Source of the DNA: CAZAKZ01 sp964485695
GTDB lineage: Bacteria > Planctomycetota > JAFGQW01
Assembly: GCA_964485695.1 (NCBI GenBank)
Contig: CAZAKZ010000003.1
Coordinates: 1-64,000 of the forward strand
Length of the DNA: 64,000 bases
Reading direction: 5' to 3'
Each line of letters opens with the position of its first letter. Positions within the stretch are counted from its first letter, which is position 1. The notes beneath the pieces are model-generated. The model was not told the origin of the DNA. It did not search any database and saw only the letters and a program-made list of their open reading frames with translations. This document shows, piece by piece, positions 54,839 through 62,282 of this stretch. The position numbers and the translations under genes were made by a program.

Positions 54839-56308
54839 TCAGAACTTGACGCTCAACTCCTCGGTCCGGGTCTGGAAGGGGCCGACCTGGAATTGGCAGG
54901 TAACCACATACTCCGCGTTTTGGGGCAGGCCACTGACGGTGGCCCCGCAGGTGAAGCCTCAGCCGTACTCGAAGCTGCCCTGGACCGCTGCGGACCCCAC
55001 CTTGGCGACGATCCTGTAAGCGGGCTCCTTGGGCATGTACTTCTTCTTTGTGGAGCGCTCGATACTGCTCTTGTTGTCCGTGAGGCAGCGCAAACTCTTG
55101 AGCGTCTCTCCGCCCGCGCCCAGCACCTTGAGTCGCAGGGAGGCCTTTTCCCCGGCGAGACGATTCGCATCCACCGTGGCCAGGAAGGGCTCGCCGAACC
55201 GGAGGGCGGCTGCGCCTCCGCTTCCCACCTGGGCCACGGGAGCGTCCTTGGCGGCCACGGCCTTGAGGTTCCAGACATTGCCCCCGTCGTCCTTTTTACT
55301 GGCGCTGTAGGACACCAGGTGATATTCGCCTGGCGGCAAATCGACTCCCTTTCCGGGATGCATGGCCATGACCAGATTGGCTCCGTCTTCCGAGGCGAGG
55401 ATCAGCCGTTCCGTTTCCATGGCCAGGTCACAGCGGGCCAGGCCTTCGGTCCTCGGAGTCAGGGTCAGCTTGCGCTCCGGATCACAGAACTCGATCTCGA
55501 AGAGGCGGCCGTCCAGGTGGAGCAGGTTCCCGATTTCGACCCCGTCCTGGTAGGTGAACTCCTTTTTCGCGGCGAGGAAGAGCAGATCGTTTCGGGCCCG
55601 GCGGCGACTCCCCGGCTTCGGCTTGCGCATCCTGTCGCCGAACCGACCGTCGGCGTTGTTGTCGTGCAGGATCACGTGGTAGACCTGGTCGCCCAGGTTG
55701 AACTCACCTCTGTACGCACCTTGGGTCATGAGGGTTACGTTGAGAAACCGGGCGACCTCCGCCGTGGAGTGAGTGAGGTACTTCATGGTCCAGCCCTCGC
55801 CGGAGGCATTCCGGACCCGCCTCATGGCGCTGTAGCTCACGTTCACACGAAAGGGGTAGGGCGCAGGCCGGCCGTCGACGCGGATGATCGTCTCGATGAG
55901 GTATTGAAAGTAGAAATACTTGCCTTTTTCCAGGCCGGGGCGGCCCCGACCCAGGGATTTGCCGGCAATGACCGGATCGTCCGTCAGATCCCTGTTCCCG
56001 TTGGCATCGAAGTAGAGAAGGTCATAGAAGGCACTGTCCTTGCCTTTTCGGTCCAGGATGAACAGGAGCTCCTGATCTCCCAGTCGATGCTGGAAAAACA
56101 CCGGCACCTCGCTCTTCAGCTCCGGGAGTTTCCATTCTCCGGCAGGAGCCTCGAGGGACTTTTCCGGCTGTGCAATGCCCAGGGGGAAGAATCCCCTGGT
56201 GCGATCCGGACGCAGGTGCAGCGTCAGGGGAACATCGATGACCTGGGCCGTCACGCCAGGCCCCAGGATCAAGGCTGCGGCCAGCAGCCACGAGAATCTC
56301 GACTTCAT
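54839..56308 (-). CDS. candidate selenoprotein: secreted protein with UGA at codon 450 (U-G-F-T-C)
   Basis: A secreted protein of unknown family, 489 residues if the UGA at 54961-54959 is read through. Signal peptide MKSRFSWLLAAALILGPGVTAQ; the body has Asp-rich turns ('YFDANGNRDLTDDPV', 'HDNNADGRFGDR'), beta strands and 'PPGEYHLVSYSA'. Before UGA: 'YRIVAKVGSAAVQGSFEYG'. After it, same frame: 'GFTCGATVSGLPQNAEYVV', then 'TCQFQVGPFQTRTEELSVKF', then TGA. This tail is beta-strand-like, completes the last domain and keeps the C/G third-position bias. The Sec would be in U-x-x-x-C. Read-through also fills the otherwise empty gap before the converging hydratase. A hairpin lies 20 bases after UGA. 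I know no homologue, so less certain than the thioredoxin case. Confidence 0.65.
54928..54961 (-). promoter_or_regulatory. candidate bacterial SECIS element
   Basis: In the mRNA, UGA is followed by 14 bases and then GGCCAC-CGUCA-GUGGCC, a 6-bp stem with a five-base loop whose second base is G. The loop starts 20 bases after UGA. This fits the general bacterial SECIS spacing and loop rule, but short GC stems arise easily in GC-rich sequence. Confidence 0.4.
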
Positions 56309-56722
56309 GGCAGTGCCTCCTCACGGGACCTATTTCCAGGCGCCCATTCTATCTGCCCCACGGGTCCGGAGTCAAAGGAATGCGAGAGAAATCCGGCCCC
56401 CTCAACGTGGGCCTTGGAGCATCGTAAACACTGCATTTCTATATATTGAATTGCCCCCGGGATAGGCCTAAAAGAAAGTTTCCATCTTGCGTCGAGGCGT
56501 ATCGGATTGGAACGTTCTAACCGGCACGTCGTTCCAGTCAATGAGGGTATCACCCGGGGTGAGATGGCAAACACCACGCGAGGAGGAACGCACCCTGTAG
56601 AAGGCGGATGGACCAGGGTAATTCCCTTTTGATTTTCGGATTGAAAGGGCCCCTCATCTCCCATTTGCCCCGGCCAAATTTCTCCTTGCCAGGAACACGT
56701 TTATTGAAAAAGGTCAAGACCA
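56309..56722. other. gene-free divergent region before the complex I operon
   Basis: This 414-base stretch separates the minus-strand secreted gene from nuoA. It is less GC-rich than the genes around it and contains no frame with coding character. It must hold the complex I operon promoter, but I see no -35/-10 pair convincing enough to mark. Confidence 0.5.
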
Positions 56723-57073
56723 TTGGATTACTTTATCGTGTTTCTGTGCGCGGGCCTGGCTTTTGTTCTGGTTTCCGCGGGTCTGGTCGCCTCACTGCTC
56801 CTTGCCCCCCGCCGCCCCGGCGGAGTGAAGAACACCCCCTATGAATGCGGCGAGAAGACCATCGGCTCCTCGTGGATCCAGTTCAACGTCGCCTACTACC
56901 TGTTCGCACTGGTTTTCCTCGTCTTCGACGTCGAGGCCGCATTCCTGTTCCCCTGGGCCGTCGTGTTCCGCGAGGTCGGACTCTTCGGCTTCATCGAGGT
57001 GGGGATCTTCATCCTCATCCTGGTTCTGGGCTTCATCTACGCCTGGAGGAAAGGGGTGCTGGAATGGGTCTGA
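56723..57073 (+). CDS. nuoA: NADH-quinone oxidoreductase subunit A
   Basis: A 116-residue membrane subunit of complex I with three helices. The signature 'KNTPYECGEKTIGSSWIQF' near residue 36 includes the quinone-loop Cys, followed by 'YYLFALVFLVFDVEAAFLFP' with the conserved Asp/Glu. The start is a TTG with AAGG ten bases upstream; it gives the normal N-terminus, and no ATG does. It overlaps nuoB by ten bases. Confidence 0.93.
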   Translation: MDYFIVFLCAGLAFVLVSAGLVASLLLAPRRPGGVKNTPYECGEKTIGSSWIQFNVAYYLFALVFLVFDVEAAFLFPWAVVFREVGLFGFIEVGIFILILVLGFIYAWRKGVLEWV

Positions 57074-57738
57074 TCACGGACAAGACAGGTTCCCTTTTGA
57101 ATCCGATCCCGGGCGGCTCCTTCGTGCTCACCCGCATGGATCAGGTGATCAACCTGGCCCGGTCCAACAGCCTCTGGCCCCTGGTGTTCGGCACGAGCTG
57201 CTGCGCCATCGAGATGATGATGGCCACGGGCGCGGCCCGCCACGACATCTCCCGCTTCGGCGCCGAGGTGGTTCGCGCCTCGCCCAGGCAGGCCGACCTG
57301 CTCATCATCGCCGGCACCATCGTCAAGCGCATGGCCCCCCGCCTCCGCGTTCTGTATGAACAGATGGCCGAACCTCGATACGTCATCGCCACGGGCTCCT
57401 GCACGATCTCCGGTGGGCCGTTCATGTATCACTCGTACACCACCATCCGAGGCGCGGATGAGATCATCCCCGTGGACGTCTACGTCCCCGGCTGTCCTCC
57501 CCGGCCCGAGGCGCTCTTCTACGGCCTGCTCACGCTGCAGAAGATGATCAAGGAGGGCGAAACCCTCCGGCGTCCCGGCCACCGAAGCAAGCCCGTCCTG
57601 TCCTCCCTTCCTGCCGACATCACCATGGACGACATCACCGCGGAGATGCAAGCACTCCTGAAGCAGGAAGCCGAAGTCGACGTGAACGAGGAAAGCGATA
57701 ACAAGATCTGGGCGAAGAAAACCGACAAGAGGCTTTGA
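57064..57738 (+). CDS. nuoB: NADH-quinone oxidoreductase subunit B (cluster N2)
   Basis: A 224-residue subunit carrying the terminal 4Fe-4S cluster N2. Ligands are visible: the tandem pair in 'GTSCCAIEMM' near residue 42, 'GSCTISGGPF' near 113 and 'YVPGCPPRPEALF' near 143. The ~40-residue acidic C-terminal tail ('DITAEMQALLKQEAEVDVNE') is longer than in E. coli. The ATG at 57064 overlaps nuoA. Confidence 0.95.
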   Translation: MGLITDKTGSLLNPIPGGSFVLTRMDQVINLARSNSLWPLVFGTSCCAIEMMMATGAARHDISRFGAEVVRASPRQADLLIIAGTIVKRMAPRLRVLYEQMAEPRYVIATGSCTISGGPFMYHSYTTIRGADEIIPVDVYVPGCPPRPEALFYGLLTLQKMIKEGETLRRPGHRSKPVLSSLPADITMDDITAEMQALLKQEAEVDVNEESDNKIWAKKTDKRL

Positions 57739-57752
57739 CACAAGAGGCGTTG

Positions 57753-58256
57753 ATGATGGACGAGCAATCTCCCCCGGCTGAAAGCCCGACAGAAGACCCT
57801 CTCGTTGCCCGGGTACGAGAACTGGATTCCACTGCCCGGCAAGCGCGCGTGACCGCCAACAGGCCCTCCGTCGAGGTCTCCGCCGACGTTCTGGTCGGTT
57901 TCATGACCAGGCTGAAGCAGGAATCCGACCTGCATTTCGACATGCTCTGCAGCCACACCGTCGTGGACTGGCTCGAGGAGGAGCTATTCCAGCTGGTCTA
58001 CCAGCTCTACTCCACCCGCCACCAGAACTACCTGCAGGTCTCGGTGTTCGTGTCGCGCGATAATCCCGAAGTCCCCTCGGTATCGGGCGTCTGGAAGGTG
58101 GCGGAGTGGCAGGAGCGGGAGGCGTACGACCTCTTCGGAATCCTCTACGACGACCACCCCGACCTGAGGCGGCTGTTCCTGGAGGATGACTGGGAAGGGT
58201 TCCCCCTTCGCAAGGATTACAAGGACGACTTCATGCTGGATGGCCCCAAGATATGA
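57753..58256 (+). CDS. nuoC: NADH-quinone oxidoreductase subunit C
   Basis: A 167-residue peripheral subunit of complex I, separate from NuoD (not the fused NuoCD form). The 30-kDa signature is present: 'EWQEREAYDLFGILYDDHPD', then 'LRRLFLEDDWEGFPLRKDYK'. I chose the ATG at 57753 with AGAGGCG upstream; a TTG at 57735 overlapping the nuoB stop is an alternative. The C-terminus overlaps nuoD by four bases. Confidence 0.92.
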   Translation: MMDEQSPPAESPTEDPLVARVRELDSTARQARVTANRPSVEVSADVLVGFMTRLKQESDLHFDMLCSHTVVDWLEEELFQLVYQLYSTRHQNYLQVSVFVSRDNPEVPSVSGVWKVAEWQEREAYDLFGILYDDHPDLRRLFLEDDWEGFPLRKDYKDDFMLDGPKI

Positions 58257-59416
58257 CCGTAACAATCAAGACCCTTGCGGATTGCACCCGGGCCCCGGAA
58301 AGCGCTGACAGCATCCTTTCCACGCAGGAGTACTTCATCAACATGGGGCCGCAGCACCCCTCCACCCACGGCGTGCTGCGCATCGTCCTCAAGCTCGACG
58401 GCGAGACCATCCGTGAGGTGATCCCCGTCCTCGGATACATCCACCGGGGCATCGAGAAGATCGGCGAGCACGACACCTACCGCCAGTTCATCCACCTCAC
58501 CGACCGCATGGATTACCTTTCGGCCCTCATGAACAACTGGGCCGTCTCCAAAACCGTGGAGAAGGCGGCTGGCATCGAGACCACCGACCGCATCGAGACC
58601 ATCCGGACCCTCATGGCGGAGCTGCAGCGCCTCCAGAGCCACCTGCTCTGGTGGGGCGTCTTCGGCATGGACCTCGGCGCCTTCACGCCGTTCATGTACG
58701 GGTTCCGGGACCGGGAGCTCGTCACCGACATCATTGAAGAGACCACCGGCGCCCGCCTCACCATGAACTACATCCAGCCCGGCGGCGTGGCCTACGACAT
58801 TCACCCGGACTTCGTGAAGAAGGTTAAGGAGTTCCTGGTCTATATCAAGCCGAAGATCGAGGAATACGAAGGACTTCTCAGCGGCAATGTCATCGTCCAG
58901 GAACGCGTCCGGAACATCGGCGTCCTGAGCGCCGAGGACGCGGTCTCCATCGGCGCCACCGGCCCCGTCCTGCGGGCCAGCGGGGTGCCGCTGGACCTGC
59001 GCAAGGTCGAGCCCTACGGGGTCTACGACAAGGTGGACTTCTCCGTGGTCGTGGGGCAGACCGGCGACTGCTGGGACCGCTACTGGGTCCGGATCGAGGA
59101 GATGCGCCAGACCATCCGGATCATCGAACAGCTCATCGACAATATCCCCGAGGGGAAAACCATGGTCCTGAAACCGACGGCGAAGACCAAGCTGCCGGAG
59201 GGCCAGTATTACTCACAGCTGGAAACCGCACGCGGCATCCTCGGAGTCTTTATCGTCTCGGAAGGCAAGAAGGACATCCCCTACCGCGTGCACATGCGCA
59301 GCCCGAATTTCAACAATCTCTGGTGTGTGACCCGAATCGCTCCCGGTTTCCGGGTGGGCGATCTGGTGGCCATTGTTTCAACATTGGATCTCGTCATCCC
59401 CGACATTGATCGGTGA
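58253..59416 (+). CDS. nuoD: NADH-quinone oxidoreductase subunit D
   Basis: A 387-residue subunit lining the quinone cavity with NuoB. Motifs: 'INMGPQHPSTHGVLRIVL' near residue 29 (quinone-site His), 'LGYIHRGIEKIGE' near 62, and the C-terminal 'STLDLVIPDIDR' matching the usual 'GDIDR' end. Length is normal. It is bounded by a four-base overlap with nuoC and a TGATG junction with nuoH. Confidence 0.95.
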   Translation: MTVTIKTLADCTRAPESADSILSTQEYFINMGPQHPSTHGVLRIVLKLDGETIREVIPVLGYIHRGIEKIGEHDTYRQFIHLTDRMDYLSALMNNWAVSKTVEKAAGIETTDRIETIRTLMAELQRLQSHLLWWGVFGMDLGAFTPFMYGFRDRELVTDIIEETTGARLTMNYIQPGGVAYDIHPDFVKKVKEFLVYIKPKIEEYEGLLSGNVIVQERVRNIGVLSAEDAVSIGATGPVLRASGVPLDLRKVEPYGVYDKVDFSVVVGQTGDCWDRYWVRIEEMRQTIRIIEQLIDNIPEGKTMVLKPTAKTKLPEGQYYSQLETARGILGVFIVSEGKKDIPYRVHMRSPNFNNLWCVTRIAPGFRVGDLVAIVSTLDLVIPDIDR

Positions 59417-60579
59417 TGCAGGTATCGGTGGATGGTATGCAGCTACTATCGATTCTTCCGATTCTCCTCGGGGCAGTTCCCCGGGCCGACGACGGAACGC
59501 CCTTCGAGGTGACGACGCTGGCGGACCGGGCCGCAACGAGCTTGGCCGACAGCCCATGGATCAGCATCGGGTACATCGCCCTGGCCATCGTGGGAATCGT
59601 CGCCTTCATGTCGCTCCTGGGGATGGCCCTGATCTATGTAGAACGAAAGGTGGCCGCCCACTTCCAGTGCCGCCTCGGCCCCATGCGGGTCGGATGGCAC
59701 GGAATCCTGCAGACGGTGGCCGATACCATCAAGCTCCTCCTGAAGGAAGACATCGTTCCCGAGAAATCCGACCGCTTTCTTCACCTCCTGGCGCCCATGG
59801 TGGTGATGCTGGCCACCATACTGGTCCTGGCGGTCCTCCCCTTCAGCCCAATTGTCCAGGTGGCCGACGTCAACATCGGCATCCTCTACATCGCGGCCGT
59901 GACCGGCCTCGGGGTTCTGGGCATTCTCATCGGCGGCTGGAGTTCATTCAACAAGTGGTCTCTGCTGGGCGCCATGCGGGCGGGAGCCCAGATCATCTCC
60001 TACGAGCTCTCGGCCATCCTGGCCATCCTGGTGGCCGTGCTGTTCGCCGGCACCCTGCAGCTGTCCGGCATCGTGGAGTCCCAGGCGGATGGGTGGTGGA
60101 TCTGGCGCGGCCACGTCGTGGGTATCATCGCCTTTTTCATGTTTCTCATCGCCTCCACAGCTGAGATCAACCGCACACCCTTCGACCTTCCCGAAGGGGA
60201 AAGCGAGCTGGCCGCGGGATTCCACACGGAATACTCGGGCCTTCGGTTCGCCTTCTTCTTCCTGGCCGAGTTCATCAACATGTTCGTCGCCTCGGCGGTC
60301 ATCGTCACCCTGTTCCTGGGTGGCTGGATGCCGTTCCACATCGGCGGCCTGGACGGATTCAACACCGTGATGGATTTGATTCCGCCGGTCATCTGGTTCG
60401 CCGCCAAGACGATCTTCATGATGTTCGTATTCATGTGGTTCCGCTGGACGTTTCCTCGACTGCGCATCGACCAGCTCATGCGCCTGGAGTGGAAATTCCT
60501 CCTGCCCCTGGGATTCATCAATCTGTTCCTGGCGGCGGGGATCATCCTGGCGGAGTTATATTTCTTTCCGGTCCGGTGA
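59416..60579 (+). CDS. nuoH: NADH-quinone oxidoreductase subunit H
   Basis: A 387-residue membrane subunit with about eight or nine helices, joining the peripheral arm to the proton channels. Diagnostic: 'ALIYVERKVAAHFQCRLGPM' and 'PFDLPEGESELAAGFHTEYS' at the quinone entrance. The first ~45 residues ('VDGMQLLSILPILLGAVPRA' …) are an extension beyond the normal start. The ATG shares a base with the nuoD stop; a GTG one codon earlier is also possible. Confidence 0.94.
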   Translation: MQVSVDGMQLLSILPILLGAVPRADDGTPFEVTTLADRAATSLADSPWISIGYIALAIVGIVAFMSLLGMALIYVERKVAAHFQCRLGPMRVGWHGILQTVADTIKLLLKEDIVPEKSDRFLHLLAPMVVMLATILVLAVLPFSPIVQVADVNIGILYIAAVTGLGVLGILIGGWSSFNKWSLLGAMRAGAQIISYELSAILAILVAVLFAGTLQLSGIVESQADGWWIWRGHVVGIIAFFMFLIASTAEINRTPFDLPEGESELAAGFHTEYSGLRFAFFFLAEFINMFVASAVIVTLFLGGWMPFHIGGLDGFNTVMDLIPPVIWFAAKTIFMMFVFMWFRWTFPRLRIDQLMRLEWKFLLPLGFINLFLAAGIILAELYFFPVR

Positions 60580-60632
60580 AGCCGGGCTTTCGACACGATT
60601 TAAATCGAATATGAAATAAAAAAGGCTGAAAC

Positions 60633-61364
60633 ATGGGGCTCACGAATACTCAAGAAGCCACCAGGACTGTCCGGAAACTCGGCGGCCCCGACTCTCCGGA
60701 AATCAAGGTCGTGGTCGCACCCCGTCCTCCGGACCCGCCACGTTTCCGGTCGCCCGGAAACGTGATCAGGGCGTTTCTCTCCCTTCTCAAGGGGATGTGG
60801 ATCACCATCCGGTACTTCCTCCGGCCGTCCACCGTGGTGACCCAGCAGTACCCGGAGAACCGGGAAACCCTGAAGATGTTCGATCGCTACCGCGCCAGGC
60901 TCCGGCTCAAGTACGAAGAGAACGGCGACCTGATGTGCGGCGGATGCCGGAGCTGCGAGAGGGCCTGCCCGAACGCATCCATCATGGTTCAGGCGGCCAA
61001 GGGAGAGCTCAGCAAGAAGCTCGAGCTGAAACATTGGGTCTGGCGCCAGGACACCTGCACCTTCTGCGCGGCCTGCGTCAATGCATGCAATTTCAGCGCC
61101 CTGGAGTTCACGGGGGACTTCGAATCGGCCGTCTACGACCGGAGGCTCCTGGTCCACAACCTCAACAAGACCGCGGGCCCTCCGAGCAACGCACTGAAGA
61201 AGGCCGAGAACGCCGACGAGCTCAGAGAGAAGGCGGTAAAGCCCGTCGCACGGTATTCCGGGAAGGTGCCCATGAGCGGTACGGCCCTGCCGGGCATCCC
61301 CGCCCTCGAGGATTCCGAGAAGGACGAAAAAGAACCGCAAGGAGAAGAGCCGGATGCTCAGTGA
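60633..61364 (+). CDS. nuoI: NADH-quinone oxidoreductase subunit I (2x 4Fe-4S)
   Basis: A 243-residue ferredoxin-like subunit carrying clusters N6a and N6b: 'MCGGCRSCERACPN' near residue 107 and 'DTCTFCAACVNACNFSALEF' near 140. The second motif has Asn where Pro usually follows the last Cys. Both ends are longer than in the classic subunit: a basic, proline-rich N-terminus and a ~65-residue charged C-terminus. There is a 53-base gap after nuoH, the largest in the operon. It overlaps nuoJ by 11 bases. Confidence 0.92.
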   Translation: MGLTNTQEATRTVRKLGGPDSPEIKVVVAPRPPDPPRFRSPGNVIRAFLSLLKGMWITIRYFLRPSTVVTQQYPENRETLKMFDRYRARLRLKYEENGDLMCGGCRSCERACPNASIMVQAAKGELSKKLELKHWVWRQDTCTFCAACVNACNFSALEFTGDFESAVYDRRLLVHNLNKTAGPPSNALKKAENADELREKAVKPVARYSGKVPMSGTALPGIPALEDSEKDEKEPQGEEPDAQ

Positions 61365-61917
61365 GACGGTAACCACGCTGCTGTTTTATCTCTTCGCCTT
61401 CCTGGCGATCCTCCTGGCTCTGGGCGTCGTCACCGCGAGGAGGATCCTGCGCGCGGCCGTGTTCCTGGCCGGCGTCCTCGTATGCACAGCGGCCTTCTAC
61501 ATATTCCTCGACATGGAGTTCCTGGCCGGTATCCAGGTTCTGGTCTACATCGGCGGCATCGTGGTGCTGCTGGTGTTCGCCATCATGCTCACCAGCTCGG
61601 TGGAGTTCGTGGAAGAGCGGCCTTCTCTGATGCGGAAGATCCTCGGCGTAATGGGCGCGGGCGCTTTCTTCGCCGTCACAGTCGCTGCGTTCGTCCATAC
61701 GAAGTACGGTTTCAAACCCGATGGCGTGCGGCCCGAGAGCGAGGTCGCCGAGATCGGCCGGAAGCTGCTGAGCTACAAGGCCGACGGCTACGTGCTCCCC
61801 TTCGAGCTGATCTCTCTCCTGCTACTGGCGGCCCTGATCGGCGGCATCGTCATCGCACGGAAGAAGTCCGCCGCCGGCAGTCCAGTTCAAGGCGAAATCC
61901 ACGGAAAAGGCTCCTGA
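61354..61917 (+). CDS. nuoJ: NADH-quinone oxidoreductase subunit J
   Basis: A 187-residue membrane subunit with five predicted helices. 'FLAGIQVLVYIGGIVVLLVF' near residue 55 is the conserved TM3 pi-bulge region. AAGGAGAAG lies before the ATG inside nuoI, so translation is coupled. Confidence 0.92.
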   Translation: MLSETVTTLLFYLFAFLAILLALGVVTARRILRAAVFLAGVLVCTAAFYIFLDMEFLAGIQVLVYIGGIVVLLVFAIMLTSSVEFVEERPSLMRKILGVMGAGAFFAVTVAAFVHTKYGFKPDGVRPESEVAEIGRKLLSYKADGYVLPFELISLLLLAALIGGIVIARKKSAAGSPVQGEIHGKGS

Positions 61918-61934
61918 CAGATAGGGTATAGAAC

Positions 61935-62267
61935 ATGTCGACTGCCTTTCTCATACAAGCGCCGGGCCCCATGCACTGGCTTTTCCTGGCAGCGCTCCTG
62001 TTTTCCATCGGGATCTACGGCTTGCTGACCCGGAGGAACGCCATCGGGATCCTCATGGCCGTGGAGTTGATGTTGAACGCCGCCGCCCTGAACTTCATCA
62101 TCTTCAACCGGTACGTGATGCCGGACAAGGTGGACGGTGAACTGATGGCCATCTTCATCATCGCCGTGGCGGCGGCCGAGGTGGTCGTGGGCATGGCCAT
62201 CTTCGTAGCCATGTTCAAGCACTGCAAAACTTCCGATGTCACCCGGATCAACATCCTGAAGGGTTAA
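61935..62267 (+). CDS. nuoK: NADH-quinone oxidoreductase subunit K
   Basis: A 110-residue subunit with three helices and both conserved membrane glutamates: 'GILMAVELMLNAAALNFI' and 'IIAVAAAEVVVGMAIFVAMF'. Normal length. It is 17 bases after nuoJ and 15 before nuoL. Confidence 0.94.
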   Translation: MSTAFLIQAPGPMHWLFLAALLFSIGIYGLLTRRNAIGILMAVELMLNAAALNFIIFNRYVMPDKVDGELMAIFIIAVAAAEVVVGMAIFVAMFKHCKTSDVTRINILKG

Positions 62268-62282
62268 CTCGCGGGGATTTCC

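Noticed and set aside
43727..54961. UGA read as Trp or Gly throughout the genome
   Set aside because: Many intact genes end in UGA at short overlaps (cysE/cysK, rhaI/rhaB, nuoC/nuoD, tamB/tamA), so UGA works as a stop here.
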